A stretch of 22,740 nt of DNA from Christensenella sp. UBA3857 (lineage in GTDB: Bacteria > Bacillota > Clostridia > Christensenellales > CAG-138): the NCBI GenBank assembly GCA_002392505.1, contig DGHD01000041.1, forward strand, positions 1-22,740. The letters are read 5' to 3'. Made by a program: the position numbers and the translations under genes. This document shows positions 9,257-17,190 of the stretch, one piece after another (position 1 is the first letter of the stretch; every line of letters begins with the position of its first letter). The notes under the pieces were generated by a model, which saw nothing but the letters and a program-made list of their open reading frames with translations, was not told the origin of the DNA and did no database searches.

Positions 9257-10005
9257 TTTGCTTTCCTGAACTCCGTTGTGAATTCGGGGTGATAGAGATA
9301 TGAGCGCAGGTACTCCTCCCCCATACAGCCGCCTACTATGATGAGGCTGGTCTTCTTCAAACCGTTCTCGGTCACGGTCCTGTGGAGCGTGCCGACGGTG
9401 CAGTGAAATATCCGCTCGTCCGGCCAGGTCGCCTTGTAGACGACCGCGGCGGGGGTATCCTCGCCATATCCGCCCTCGATCAATTCCTTCTGGAGCTTTT
9501 CTGTCAGCGAGGTCGAGAGGAACAGCACCATCGTCGCCCCGTGCGCGGCGAGGGATACGATGCTCTCCTTCTCCGGTACGGGCGTTTTGCCCGCGGCGCG
9601 CGTGATTATTACCGTCTGGCTGACGCCGGGAAGGGTGTATTCCGTCTTAAGCGACGCCGCCGCGCCGCAGAACGAGCTGACGCCCGGCGTGACGTCATAT
9701 TCTATCCCGAGCTTCTGAAGCTCGTCGAACTGCTCCCTGACCGCGCCGTAGATCGAAGAATCGCCCGTGTGCAGGCGCACGGTGGTCTTGCCCGCTGCCT
9801 CGGCGTTTTTCATTATGTCTATGACTTCTTCGAGCGTCAGACGGGCGCTGTCGAATATCTCGCAGTCCTTTTTGCAGTATGAAAGCAGCTCCGGATTGAC
9901 GAGCGAACCCGCCCATATCACCGTGTCCGCCTCGGCTAAAAGCCTCGCGCCGCGCACGGTAATAAGATCAGCGGCTCCCGAGCCTGCTCCGACAAAATGC
10001 ACCAT
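9253..10005 (-). CDS. cbiF: Cobalt-precorrin-4 C11-methyltransferase CbiF
   Basis: A 250-aa tetrapyrrole methylase that transfers a methyl group from SAM to C11 of cobalt-precorrin-4. Family features are MVHFVGAGSGAADLIT at the N-terminus, VIWAGSLVNPELL and RLHTGDSSIYGAV; the GDSSIYGA loop is the SAM-binding signature. I place the start at the ATG at 10005 rather than the in-frame ATG at 10011. The AAGGAGG at 10013-10019 is 7 nt from the former but only 1 nt from the latter, and family proteins begin close to VHFVGAGPG. With this start there is a 2-nt gap after cbiD. It overlaps cbiG by 4 nt. Confidence 0.95.
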   Translation of the reverse strand: MVHFVGAGSGAADLITVRGARLLAEADTVIWAGSLVNPELLSYCKKDCEIFDSARLTLEEVIDIMKNAEAAGKTTVRLHTGDSSIYGAVREQFDELQKLGIEYDVTPGVSSFCGAAASLKTEYTLPGVSQTVIITRAAGKTPVPEKESIVSLAAHGATMVLFLSTSLTEKLQKELIEGGYGEDTPAAVVYKATWPDERIFHCTVGTLHRTVTENGLKKTSLIIVGGCMGEEYLRSYLYHPEFTTEFRKAK

Positions 10006-10007
10006 GG

Positions 10008-11144
10008 TCATTCCTCCTTGAAAAAAGTCAGATACCCGCGGGCGTTTTCGGTCTCCCCGAGTATCCCGTATTCCTTTGAAAACATTATCATTTCGACGCT
10101 CATTTCCTCACCGGCGCGGTGGGAAAGGTTCGCCTCAGCCCTTTTCGTCACGCCCTCGAGCGCGCGCCTTTCGAGCGCGGGATCCTTTTCCCGCATGAGG
10201 CGTATCGCCTCGTCGCAGGCGACGCAGCCGAGTATATCGGCAATAAGCTTCTTATCCGCCCCCGCCGCGCCCGCGTGGGCGGCGATTATCTCCATGCGGC
10301 AGTCGCCGTACTTCGAGTGGGTGTTCATCATGTTCCCCGCGAGCTTGACGAGCTTGCCGATATGCCCGATAAGGAGTATCCTCCTGAAGCCGAGCTCCCG
10401 GCAGATATCCAATGAATCGCCGATGAAATTCGAGGTCTGTACGGCGGTCTCGGGATCTAAGCCGAGCGAACTCCTTATGAACTCCGCGCCGTAATTGCCG
10501 GGGGTGAGCAGGGCGTTTTCGCACCCCAGCGCCCGCCTTTGGGAAAGCTCCGTGCGGATGGTGTCGACGAGCGCCTTTTCGCTCATCGGCTCGACAATGC
10601 CCGTCGTGCCGAGCACCGATATGCCGCCGACTATGCCGAGTCGGGGATTGAAGGTCTTTTTAGCAAGCTGCGCGCCCTCCGGTATGGAGATCACGACGTT
10701 AAGCCCTTCCCTGCAGTCGAAAAGCCTCATGACCTCCTCGACGTTCTCCCTTATCATGCTGCGCGGGACGGAGTTGATCGCGGCGTTGCCGACCGGCTGA
10801 TCGAGCCCGGGCTTGGTGACTCTGCCCACTCCCTCGCCGCCGTCGATATGAACGCCCGGCTCGGGGCAGAGGCTTACCTTTGAATAGACGAGCGCGCCGT
10901 CCGTGATATCCGGATCGTCGCCCGCGTCCTTCCTGACCGCGCAGGAAACGGCGGCGTCGGTCGCTTCGATATCCTCGATATCGAGCTCGAGCGTGATGCC
11001 CTTCGGCGTTTCGAGCGTGATATGCTCCTTGCGCCTGCCGGAGAGCAGCATATACGCCGCCGCCTTCGAAGCCGCCGCCGCACATGAGCCGGTGGTGTAG
11101 CCGAGCCTTAATTTCTTTCCGTCCTGTATAATAAATTCGTTCAT
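10008..11144 (-). CDS. cbiD: Cobalt-precorrin-5B C1-methyltransferase CbiD
   Basis: A 378-aa protein of the CbiD family, which methylates C1 in the anaerobic pathway and is unrelated in fold to the other tetrapyrrole methylases. The N-terminal signature LRLGYTTGSCAAAASKAA (about residues 12-29) is diagnostic. Other family features are GVGRVTKPGLDQPVGNAAIN and LTPGNYGAEF. Length is normal. It overlaps cbiC by 4 nt (ATGA). Together with cbiG it shows that this is the oxygen-independent, early-cobalt route and not the aerobic cob route. Confidence 0.96.
   Translation of the reverse strand: MNEFIIQDGKKLRLGYTTGSCAAAASKAAAYMLLSGRRKEHITLETPKGITLELDIEDIEATDAAVSCAVRKDAGDDPDITDGALVYSKVSLCPEPGVHIDGGEGVGRVTKPGLDQPVGNAAINSVPRSMIRENVEEVMRLFDCREGLNVVISIPEGAQLAKKTFNPRLGIVGGISVLGTTGIVEPMSEKALVDTIRTELSQRRALGCENALLTPGNYGAEFIRSSLGLDPETAVQTSNFIGDSLDICRELGFRRILLIGHIGKLVKLAGNMMNTHSKYGDCRMEIIAAHAGAAGADKKLIADILGCVACDEAIRLMREKDPALERRALEGVTKRAEANLSHRAGEEMSVEMIMFSKEYGILGETENARGYLTFFKEE
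10013..10019 (-). promoter_or_regulatory. Ribosome binding site that decides the cbiF start
   Basis: AAGGAGG on the - strand, inside the last bases of cbiD. It is 7 nt from the ATG at 10005 and only 1 nt from the ATG at 10011, so the former is the better start. Confidence 0.75.
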
Positions 11145-11770
11145 CTCGTTATCTGGTAAAGCATTGCGTTGACGATAGCCGCGGCGACGTTCGAGCCGCC
11201 CTTCCTGCCGCGCGCCACGATGTGCGGAACGGAGGATGCGATAATGAGCTCCTTCGATTCGACGACGTTCACGAAGCCGACGGGCACGCCGATAATGAGC
11301 TTGGGCGCGAGCCTGCCCGCCTTAATAAGCTCGTCCAGCGCGATAAGCGCGGTCGGAGCGTTGCCTACGGCGAATATCAGCGGTTTTTCAAGCCCCGCCG
11401 CCTTTTCCATGGAGACTGCGGCGCGTGTGACGCCGCGCGCCCTGGCTTCTTGGGCAACGTCTTCGTCGCTCATGAAGCAGTGCACCTCTCCGCCGAGCTT
11501 CGCAAGGGTCGTTTTGCTGATGCCCGACTTTGCCATCTGCGTGTCGGTAACGATATCGCAGCCGTTTTTCAGGGCTTCGATGCCGATACTGACAGCGTGC
11601 TCCGAGAACACGAGGTTTTTCACGTACTCGAAATCGGCGGTCGTGTGGATGACGCGCTTTATCACGAGCTCGTTTTCGGGATCGAGCGCGACGCCCTCGC
11701 TTTCCAATATGCCCGAGATAATCTCGAAGCTGCGTTTTTCTATTTCCATGGGTCTTACAATCTCAAACAC
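11141..11770 (-). CDS. cbiC: Cobalt-precorrin-8 methylmutase CbiC
   Basis: A 209-aa CbiC/CobH protein that moves the methyl group from C11 to C12 to give cobyrinic acid. The catalytic histidine is in RVIHTTADFEY (His42, matching the active His near position 43 of characterised CobH). GCDIVTDTQMAKSGI and the C-terminal RGRKGGSNVAAA are further family signatures. The start is a GTG at 11770, supported by AAGGAGA 6-7 nt upstream inside the end of cbiA and by an N-terminus (EIVRPMEIEKRSFEII) that matches the family. It overlaps cbiA by 8 nt and cbiD by 4 nt. Confidence 0.96.
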   Translation of the reverse strand: MFEIVRPMEIEKRSFEIISGILESEGVALDPENELVIKRVIHTTADFEYVKNLVFSEHAVSIGIEALKNGCDIVTDTQMAKSGISKTTLAKLGGEVHCFMSDEDVAQEARARGVTRAAVSMEKAAGLEKPLIFAVGNAPTALIALDELIKAGRLAPKLIIGVPVGFVNVVESKELIIASSVPHIVARGRKGGSNVAAAIVNAMLYQITR

Positions 11771-13121
11771 GGTGTTTCTCCTTCAGCATTGCTTCGTAAA
11801 AGCCCTTTGCAAAATCGGGGTTCGCGTAAAAATGTATGTGTGGATAGCCCGCCCAGAGCGTTTCGGACGCGTGCACGCAGGGCCAGCTCCTGCCGTCGGG
11901 CTTTTGCGCGGTGAAGCCGCTGCCGGGGTCCTCCGCGTCCCAATGATGGAACTCGTGCGCTCTGATCGCGCCGCCCTTTTTGCAGAGCATATTATCCTTT
12001 TCGGCGGTGAGCCGAACATAACCGAAGCGGGTCAGTCTGCCGTTGTCGAAGCTCCTTCCCTTTATGAAGCCGACCGCCGGGGATCCGCCGACGGACTCGG
12101 TAAGATACATGAACCCGCCGCACTCCGCGACGCAGGGAAGCCCGTTCGACAAAGCCCGCCCTATGCTTTCGCGCATGGAGACGTTGGCGGAAAGCCGCTC
12201 AGCGTAAAGCTCCGGATAGCCGCCGCCGAGGTACAGCCCATGCACGTTTTCGGGAAGCCGCGCGTCCGCGATCGGGCTGAAGGGAACGAGCTTTGCGCCC
12301 ATCTCGCGAAGGAGATCGAGGCTGTCCTCATAATAGAAGCAGAACGCCCTGTCGCGCGCGACGGCGATCCGCACGGGCTCGCGCTTTTCAAATGAGATCG
12401 GGGTAAACTCAAGCTCCGGCGCGGATGCGGCGAGCGCGATAACGCCCTCAAGATCGAGGCTCTTCTCCGCCTGTTCGGCGAGGAGGCGCATCTTTGCCTT
12501 TATATCGGCGATCTCGTCCGCGGTGACAAGCCCCAGATGCCGGCTGCCTATCTCGCATTCCTTAATGTGCGGCATGAAGCCGAGGGGCTTTATGCCAAGG
12601 CGGGTCTCTATCTCCGGCGCGAGCGCGGAATACACCTTTTCGGTGCAGTTGTTGAGTATGACGCCTTTTATGAAGCTCTCGGGGATAAAGTCCGTAAAGC
12701 CCTTTATCTGCGCCAAAATCGAGAGTGACGCGCCCTTGGCGTTTACGGTGAGCACGACGGGCGTTTTCGTGATGCGGGCAAGGTCGTACGCGCTCGCCCT
12801 CACGGTCGTGAGACCGAGCCCGTCGTAATAGCCCATAACGCCCTCTATTACGGTGAGCTCCCTTCCCCCTCCGTTTTTTGCGAGCAGGAAGCGGAGCGTG
12901 TTTTCATCGAAAAAGAAGGTATCGAGGTTAACGGACGGCGCGCCGATGACGCTCCTGTGAAACATGGGGTCGATGTAATCGGGACCGCATTTCGCGCTCC
13001 CCGCATCAAGCCCCCGCTGCTTGAGCGCGGATAAAACGGCGCAGGTCACGGTAGTTTTGCCGCAGCCCGAGCCCGTGCCCGCGATCAGCACCCTGTTGAT
13101 CTTTGCCTTTTGTTCACTCAT
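11763..13121 (-). CDS. cbiA: Cobyrinic acid a,c-diamide synthase CbiA
   Basis: A 452-aa glutamine-dependent amidotransferase that amidates the a and c side chains of cobyrinic acid with ATP. The N-terminal P-loop is AGTGSGCGKTT (residues 14-24). KCGPDYIDPMFH (44-55), GVMGYYDG and NAKGASLS follow in the usual order. The C-terminal glutaminase domain has the nucleophile in VAECGGFMYL (Cys334) and a catalytic His in GYPHIHFYANP (about residues 425-435). Length is normal and no motif is missing. It is distinguished from CbiP by these motifs and by the C-terminal YPHIHFY. It overlaps cobC and cbiC by 8 nt each. Confidence 0.96.
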   Translation of the reverse strand: MSEQKAKINRVLIAGTGSGCGKTTVTCAVLSALKQRGLDAGSAKCGPDYIDPMFHRSVIGAPSVNLDTFFFDENTLRFLLAKNGGGRELTVIEGVMGYYDGLGLTTVRASAYDLARITKTPVVLTVNAKGASLSILAQIKGFTDFIPESFIKGVILNNCTEKVYSALAPEIETRLGIKPLGFMPHIKECEIGSRHLGLVTADEIADIKAKMRLLAEQAEKSLDLEGVIALAASAPELEFTPISFEKREPVRIAVARDRAFCFYYEDSLDLLREMGAKLVPFSPIADARLPENVHGLYLGGGYPELYAERLSANVSMRESIGRALSNGLPCVAECGGFMYLTESVGGSPAVGFIKGRSFDNGRLTRFGYVRLTAEKDNMLCKKGGAIRAHEFHHWDAEDPGSGFTAQKPDGRSWPCVHASETLWAGYPHIHFYANPDFAKGFYEAMLKEKHRV

Positions 13122-13698
13122 TTTCGTATTCCGGGATCCTGTGATACTCTATCGGTTCGGCGCCCTCGAACCTGACCGCATAGCCCGTGCCGGTGCCGGG
13201 AGTGAACGCGAACCTGCCGTTGGGGTTGGGGAAGAGCTTTGCGAGCACTCCGCCTATCACGCCGCCGTGGGTGATCACGACCGCGTCCTCGCCCGCCTCG
13301 ATTATGGGCTTAAGCGCCTCAAGCGCGCGGCGCGTCACCTGCTCGCCGCTTTCGCCTCCGGGACAGACGTTCTTTTCGTTATCGCCCGTGCACCATTCGA
13401 TGAATTTGGGATCGTTCTTCAGCTCCTCGTACGAGCGCATCTCAAATTCACCGAGATCGATCTCCCTCATGCCGGGAAGCGCCTCGTGCGGGGTATCGCC
13501 GTAGAGCGCGGCAAAGGACTGCTCCGCGCGCTTCATACCGCTGGTGTAATGCTTTTTCACAGCGGGATAACCGCCTTTTTCGGCAAGCTCCCTAAGCTCC
13601 CTCTCGCTCTCGGCGGTGATGGGCAGATCGGTCGCGCCGTAATAGAGCCCCCGCTCCGTGCCCTCGGTCGCGCCGTGACGGATCAAATAAAGTATCAT
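13114..13698 (-). CDS. cobC: Alpha-ribazole phosphatase-like histidine phosphatase CobC
   Basis: A 194-aa phosphoglycerate-mutase-like histidine phosphatase. The catalytic RHG motif is LIRHGATEG (His8), followed by GATDLPIT as in CobC. MREIDLGEFEM supplies the conserved acidic region, and the second active-site His is in VVITHGGVIGGV. CobC removes the 5'-phosphate from alpha-ribazole phosphate or adenosylcobalamin phosphate in nucleotide-loop assembly. The family is broad, so the substrate is assigned from its place between cbiA and the cobU/cobS/cobT genes. It overlaps the short cobU-like gene by 4 nt. Confidence 0.88.
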   Translation of the reverse strand: MILYLIRHGATEGTERGLYYGATDLPITAESERELRELAEKGGYPAVKKHYTSGMKRAEQSFAALYGDTPHEALPGMREIDLGEFEMRSYEELKNDPKFIEWCTGDNEKNVCPGGESGEQVTRRALEALKPIIEAGEDAVVITHGGVIGGVLAKLFPNPNGRFAFTPGTGTGYAVRFEGAEPIEYHRIPEYENE

Positions 13699-14069
13699 TT
13701 AAGCACCTCGCCGAGTCCCAGGAACACCCTCGTTACGGAGGAAGCCTCCGCCGCGAGCATTTTCAAAACCGCGCCGTGCGTTTCGCGCCAGAGCCTTTCG
13801 GCTGGGTCAGTCGGGACTATCCCGCAGCCTATCTCACGTGATATAACAACGGCGTTTTTTATATGCGGCAAAAGGCTTTTAACTGTCTCGTCCGGGGAGA
13901 AGCCCTCCGCCGCCGCGCTTTTAGTCAGCGCCTCAAGATGATAAAAACAGGCGCGCTCTTCTTCGGGGAAGCCCGCCGAAAGATCGAAAAGCGCCTCCTC
14001 CGAAAAGCCGTATTTCTTTACCGCGTAGGTCAGCTTTCCCTGATACGCGCCGCCGATTATCAATTTCAT
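13695..14069 (-). CDS. Short divergent CobU-like protein
   Basis: A 124-aa protein that looks like a condensed CobU. The N-terminus is LIIGGAYQGKLTYA (residues 3-16), a P-loop variant in which the usual Ser/Thr after GK is Leu. The C-terminal half, ISREIGCGIVPTDPAERLWR (77-96), matches the EVGxGIVP region near the end of CobU. The middle of CobU, which includes the guanylylated histidine, is missing. A normal CobU is encoded two genes earlier at 14818-15348, so this may be a specialised kinase-only form, a partner subunit or a decayed copy. The frame is intact and tightly packed (2 nt after cobS, 4-nt overlap with cobC), which argues against a pseudogene. I am confident of the CobU relationship, not of activity. 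Confidence 0.75.
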   Translation of the reverse strand: MKLIIGGAYQGKLTYAVKKYGFSEEALFDLSAGFPEEERACFYHLEALTKSAAAEGFSPDETVKSLLPHIKNAVVISREIGCGIVPTDPAERLWRETHGAVLKMLAAEASSVTRVFLGLGEVLK

Positions 14070-14071
14070 AA

Positions 14072-14821
14072 CTACCCCACAAATACAAGCACTATTTGTC
14101 CAATGAACTCCCCCAGAGTGAGCGCGAAGCCGGAAATATCGCCGTTCATGCCGCCCAATTGCTTCTTCCCGTATAGGCAGAAGAGCCAGTAGCCCGCGGC
14201 CGCCGCCGCGGGAGCGAGGCCCGAAAGCCGCATGAATACTATGGGAAGCGCGACCGCCGCCGCAAGCATAACGCAGAGCGGTATTATGAGCCGTTTATCC
14301 CTCTTTCTCGAATACTGGCTCGTGCTCATGGGCTTTAGACCAAGCACCGCGACGCCTGCGCAGGCGCGCGTCGAAACCGGTATGAGCGCGAGAGGGATGA
14401 GCTTTGCAGCACTATACCACCATGAAGCGAGCACCATTATCGAGAAAACGATCAGAAGCCCCAATGAGATCACGGCGAACGAGCCCGTGTGCGGGTCCTT
14501 CAGTATCTTCTGCCGAGTTTCGAGATCGCGCCTTGAGAGCGCCGCGTCGCAGACGTCCATAAAGCCGTCGAGATGTATAAAGCCGGTCGTGATCCAAGGC
14601 ACGGCCATGAGTATCGCCGCGATGATTCCCGCCCTCGGATAACCGAGGATCAGGCTCGTTAAATACGCCGCGAGCGCCCAAACGCCGCCGACGATAAGCC
14701 CCATCACGGGCAGGAAAACGAGCATTTTGTCGAGCGCTTTCTCGTCCCATTTTTTATACGGGCACGGCACGGCGAGGAACATCCCCCACGCCATGAAAAA
14801 CGCGTGAAGCCATGCTTTCAT
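14072..14821 (-). CDS. cobS: Adenosylcobinamide-GDP ribazoletransferase (cobalamin synthase) CobS
   Basis: A 249-aa polytopic membrane protein that joins adenosylcobinamide-GDP with alpha-ribazole (phosphate), the final assembly step. Family features are FFMAWGMFLAVPCP near the N-terminus and the acidic metal-binding segment GFIHLDGFMDVCDA (about residues 77-90), followed by LKDPHTGSFAV. Multiple hydrophobic helices cover most of the length. It overlaps cobU by 4 nt at its start, and two nucleotides separate its stop from the short cobU-like gene. Confidence 0.94.
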   Translation of the reverse strand: MKAWLHAFFMAWGMFLAVPCPYKKWDEKALDKMLVFLPVMGLIVGGVWALAAYLTSLILGYPRAGIIAAILMAVPWITTGFIHLDGFMDVCDAALSRRDLETRQKILKDPHTGSFAVISLGLLIVFSIMVLASWWYSAAKLIPLALIPVSTRACAGVAVLGLKPMSTSQYSRKRDKRLIIPLCVMLAAAVALPIVFMRLSGLAPAAAAAGYWLFCLYGKKQLGGMNGDISGFALTLGEFIGQIVLVFVG

Positions 14822-15348
14822 TCGGGCAGACCTCCTTTGTAAAACTTGGGGATCCCGCAGGAGACTTCTGCGACGGTATCGAAATCCTCCGCAAGAGCGC
14901 GGAGTATCGCCGCGAGCCCCCTTCGGTAATCCTCGGTCATATCATCGTAAACCGCGCCGTCGCGGAAGACCTCGTCCGCGACGCAGACGAAATTGGCGCA
15001 TTTTTCGCTCAGCGCGAGGAGCTCACGAAGCGCCCTTTCGGGAGCGGCGGGATCGAAGCAAGCGCCGAACATCTCGTTCGCAAGGAGCGCCGTCACGCTG
15101 TCGAAGAGCACGGCGGCGTTATCCGGCGGAAGCTCGCCCGCAAGCAGCTTTTTCCCGCGCTCGATAGTGACAAAGCCCATCCCGGCGCGGTCCGCGATAT
15201 GCCTTTCGATGCGCTCGTCGTCCTCGCGGTCGGTCGGCTCCATGGTCGCCCAATAATATTTGGGTCCGCCGTCTGCGAGCTTTATTGCGATTTCCTGGGC
15301 GAGCGAAGATTTCCCGCTCTTCGATCCGCCAACAAGCAGTATCCTCAT
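14818..15348 (-). CDS. cobU: Adenosylcobinamide kinase / adenosylcobinamide-phosphate guanylyltransferase CobU
   Basis: A 176-aa protein of normal CobU length. The P-loop is LLVGGSKSGKSSLAQE (about residues 4-19), with an intact GKS. YYWATMEPTDREDDERIERH continues as in CobU, with His50 at the position of the guanylylated histidine, followed by a family-like IADR. FDSVTALLANEMF and CVADEV match the strand regions of the family. The C-terminus reads VSCGIPKFYKG, slightly unlike the common VVAGIPLRLK. CobU phosphorylates adenosylcobinamide and then transfers GMP from GTP to give adenosylcobinamide-GDP, the substrate of CobS. It is flanked by cobT and cobS with 4-nt overlaps. Confidence 0.9.
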   Translation of the reverse strand: MRILLVGGSKSGKSSLAQEIAIKLADGGPKYYWATMEPTDREDDERIERHIADRAGMGFVTIERGKKLLAGELPPDNAAVLFDSVTALLANEMFGACFDPAAPERALRELLALSEKCANFVCVADEVFRDGAVYDDMTEDYRRGLAAILRALAEDFDTVAEVSCGIPKFYKGGLPE

Positions 15349-16442
15349 GCCTTGTAATTAAAATCCTTTACTTCATCGAGGTTTTTGAGATAGTCGTCAT
15401 CTATCGCGGCTTCGTCGAACGTCGCCATGCCGTTCATGACGGCGCACGCCGCGCGCATCACCTGGAAGGCGATCGGGCAGCCGCTCCCCTCGCCGAGCCG
15501 CATATCGAGGAGCAGGAAGGGCTTTAAGCCGAGCTCCTTCGCCGCGAGCTTATACCCCGGCTCCTCCGAGGCGTGGGAGAGGAAAATAAAATCGCGCGCA
15601 GCCGGGCAGAGCCTTACCGCGCAGAGTGCGGCGACGACGGATATGAACCCGTCCGCTATGGCGGGGAGGCGGTATTTCGCACAGCCCAGATACGCGCCGG
15701 TCATCGCGGCGATATCGAGCCCGCCGACCTTCGATATTACGTCTATGGGATCGAGCGCGTCGGGAGCGTTTATGCGTATCGCCTCACGCACGACGTTTAT
15801 CTTGTGCTCCAGCGCCTCGTCGTTAAGACCGCTGCCGCGTCCCGTGACGAGCTCCGCGTCCGCGCCGGTAAGCGCCGCGAGCACGGCGGCGGAGGTAGTG
15901 GTGTTGCCGATGCCCATCTCGCCGACGCCCATTGCGTCAAAGCCGTCGCGCTTCGCATTTTCAGCCGCCTCGACGCCGACGGAGACCGCAAAGAGCGCTT
16001 CCTCACGGGTCATGGCGGGACCGCGCAATATGCTGTTCGTGCCGCGGCGGAGCTTTTTCGTTATGAGTTCCTGTCGTTCGGGGGCGTTTATGCCTACGTC
16101 GTATACGCGGACCTCGTTCCCGAAGAATCCGGCAAGCGCGCTCATGCCCGTCTTATGCCACGTCATATTGACCGCCTGCTTGAGCGTGACGGACTGCGGC
16201 GTGACGGCGACGCCCTCGTTTACCACTCCGTTGTCCGCGGCGAATACCGCGACGAGGCATTTTTCGGGATCGTTCCTCACAGCGCCCGTTATCCCGGCGA
16301 GGCGTATCGAAATATCCTCGAGCCCGCCGAGGCTTCTGGGCGGCTTTGCAAGCTCGCTCTGGCGCCTGACCGCTTCCGTGATCGCATCCGGATACGCCGG
16401 CATTACGCCGCTTATAATGGTTTTCAATTCAGCGTCGGTCAT
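15345..16442 (-). CDS. cobT: Nicotinate-nucleotide:dimethylbenzimidazole phosphoribosyltransferase CobT
   Basis: A 365-aa CobT that activates the lower-ligand base by moving phosphoribose from nicotinate mononucleotide to it, giving alpha-ribazole phosphate. KPPRSLGGLE (residues 33-42), FAADNGVVNEGVAVTPQSVT, GEMGIGNTTTSAA (174-186), GRGSGL and MRLGEGSGC are all family motifs. The catalytic glutamate corresponds to Glu318 in LGEGSG. Length is normal. The window holds no bluB or bza genes for making dimethylbenzimidazole, so the base is probably made elsewhere, salvaged, or a different benzimidazole. Its start overlaps the TIM-barrel gene by 14 nt and its stop overlaps cobU by 4 nt. Confidence 0.96.
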   Translation of the reverse strand: MTDAELKTIISGVMPAYPDAITEAVRRQSELAKPPRSLGGLEDISIRLAGITGAVRNDPEKCLVAVFAADNGVVNEGVAVTPQSVTLKQAVNMTWHKTGMSALAGFFGNEVRVYDVGINAPERQELITKKLRRGTNSILRGPAMTREEALFAVSVGVEAAENAKRDGFDAMGVGEMGIGNTTTSAAVLAALTGADAELVTGRGSGLNDEALEHKINVVREAIRINAPDALDPIDVISKVGGLDIAAMTGAYLGCAKYRLPAIADGFISVVAALCAVRLCPAARDFIFLSHASEEPGYKLAAKELGLKPFLLLDMRLGEGSGCPIAFQVMRAACAVMNGMATFDEAAIDDDYLKNLDEVKDFNYKA

Positions 16443-17190
16443 TCAAAAAGCCTTTCCCGATAAGCCATTTTACGGAATCGATCGAGTCCATGTTCTCTAT
16501 CGTGAAGGTCGCTTCGGGCGATAGACGCAGGACTTCGTTTATTATTCTTTCACAATCGATATCGCCTTCGCCAAGGGGAAGGTGAAGATCGTTTTCACCG
16601 TGATTGTTATGAAGATGAACGTGCTTGAGATGCTTTGCCTCCGGCGCGATCCAGCCGAGGGGAGGCGTTTCGGAGATATCGCAGTTCGCGTGCCCGATAT
16701 CGAGGCACAGCCCCAGACGGGGATCGCCTACCCCCTCCGCTATCTCGACGAGCATTTCGGGACCCGGCTCCATCACGTTTTCAAGGGCGATAACGAGATC
16801 GTCGGGCGCTTCCTTCAAAAACTCCTTCCAGAAGCGGACGCTCTCCGAAACGTAATGCTCCGGAAAATAGACGTGCGGGATGTACCCGCCGTGGACGACC
16901 ATGCGCTTAATGCCGAGGCGCGAAGCGAGCGCGGCGGACGCCTTATACCTTTCCTTTGTAAGCGCGCGCACCTTCGGATCTATCGCGCAGGGCGATATCT
17001 CCGCAAACGGCGCGTGAAACCACAGGCTCTCCGTTCTGCGCGTTTTTTCCATTGCGGCGGCGAGGTTTTCTTCAAGCCCGACGTCCATGCGCTGCGCCCA
17101 GCAGAAATCCGCGATCTCTATCCCGAGACCGTATTCGCGGGCGATACCCGCGGCGTTTTCATCTATTGTGGAAATGTGAAATCGGTTCAT
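16429..17190 (-). CDS. Sugar phosphate isomerase/epimerase-like TIM-barrel protein
   Basis: A 253-aa protein of the xylose isomerase-like / AP endonuclease 2 TIM-barrel superfamily. The divalent-metal ligands of the fold are visible on consecutive strands: WFHAPF, VVHGGY, IALENV, CLDIGHAN and HVHLHNNHGENDLH, with a late TIENMD. Members isomerise or epimerise sugars, cleave abasic DNA or act on related small polyols; the exact reaction cannot be read here. It is embedded between the ABC ATPase gene (1-nt overlap, TAATG) and cobT (14-nt overlap), so it is co-translated with corrinoid genes. A role in corrinoid import, nucleotide-loop assembly or lower-ligand sugar chemistry is an inference. No canonical cobalamin enzyme has this fold, to my knowledge. 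Confidence 0.85.
   Translation of the reverse strand: MNRFHISTIDENAAGIAREYGLGIEIADFCWAQRMDVGLEENLAAAMEKTRRTESLWFHAPFAEISPCAIDPKVRALTKERYKASAALASRLGIKRMVVHGGYIPHVYFPEHYVSESVRFWKEFLKEAPDDLVIALENVMEPGPEMLVEIAEGVGDPRLGLCLDIGHANCDISETPPLGWIAPEAKHLKHVHLHNNHGENDLHLPLGEGDIDCERIINEVLRLSPEATFTIENMDSIDSVKWLIGKGFLNDRR

Noticed and set aside
11169..12395. A 408-codon open frame on the + strand opposite cbiC and cbiA
   Set aside because: It spans the junction of two well-supported overlapping genes and has no domain features; open antisense frames are expected in this GC-rich sequence.
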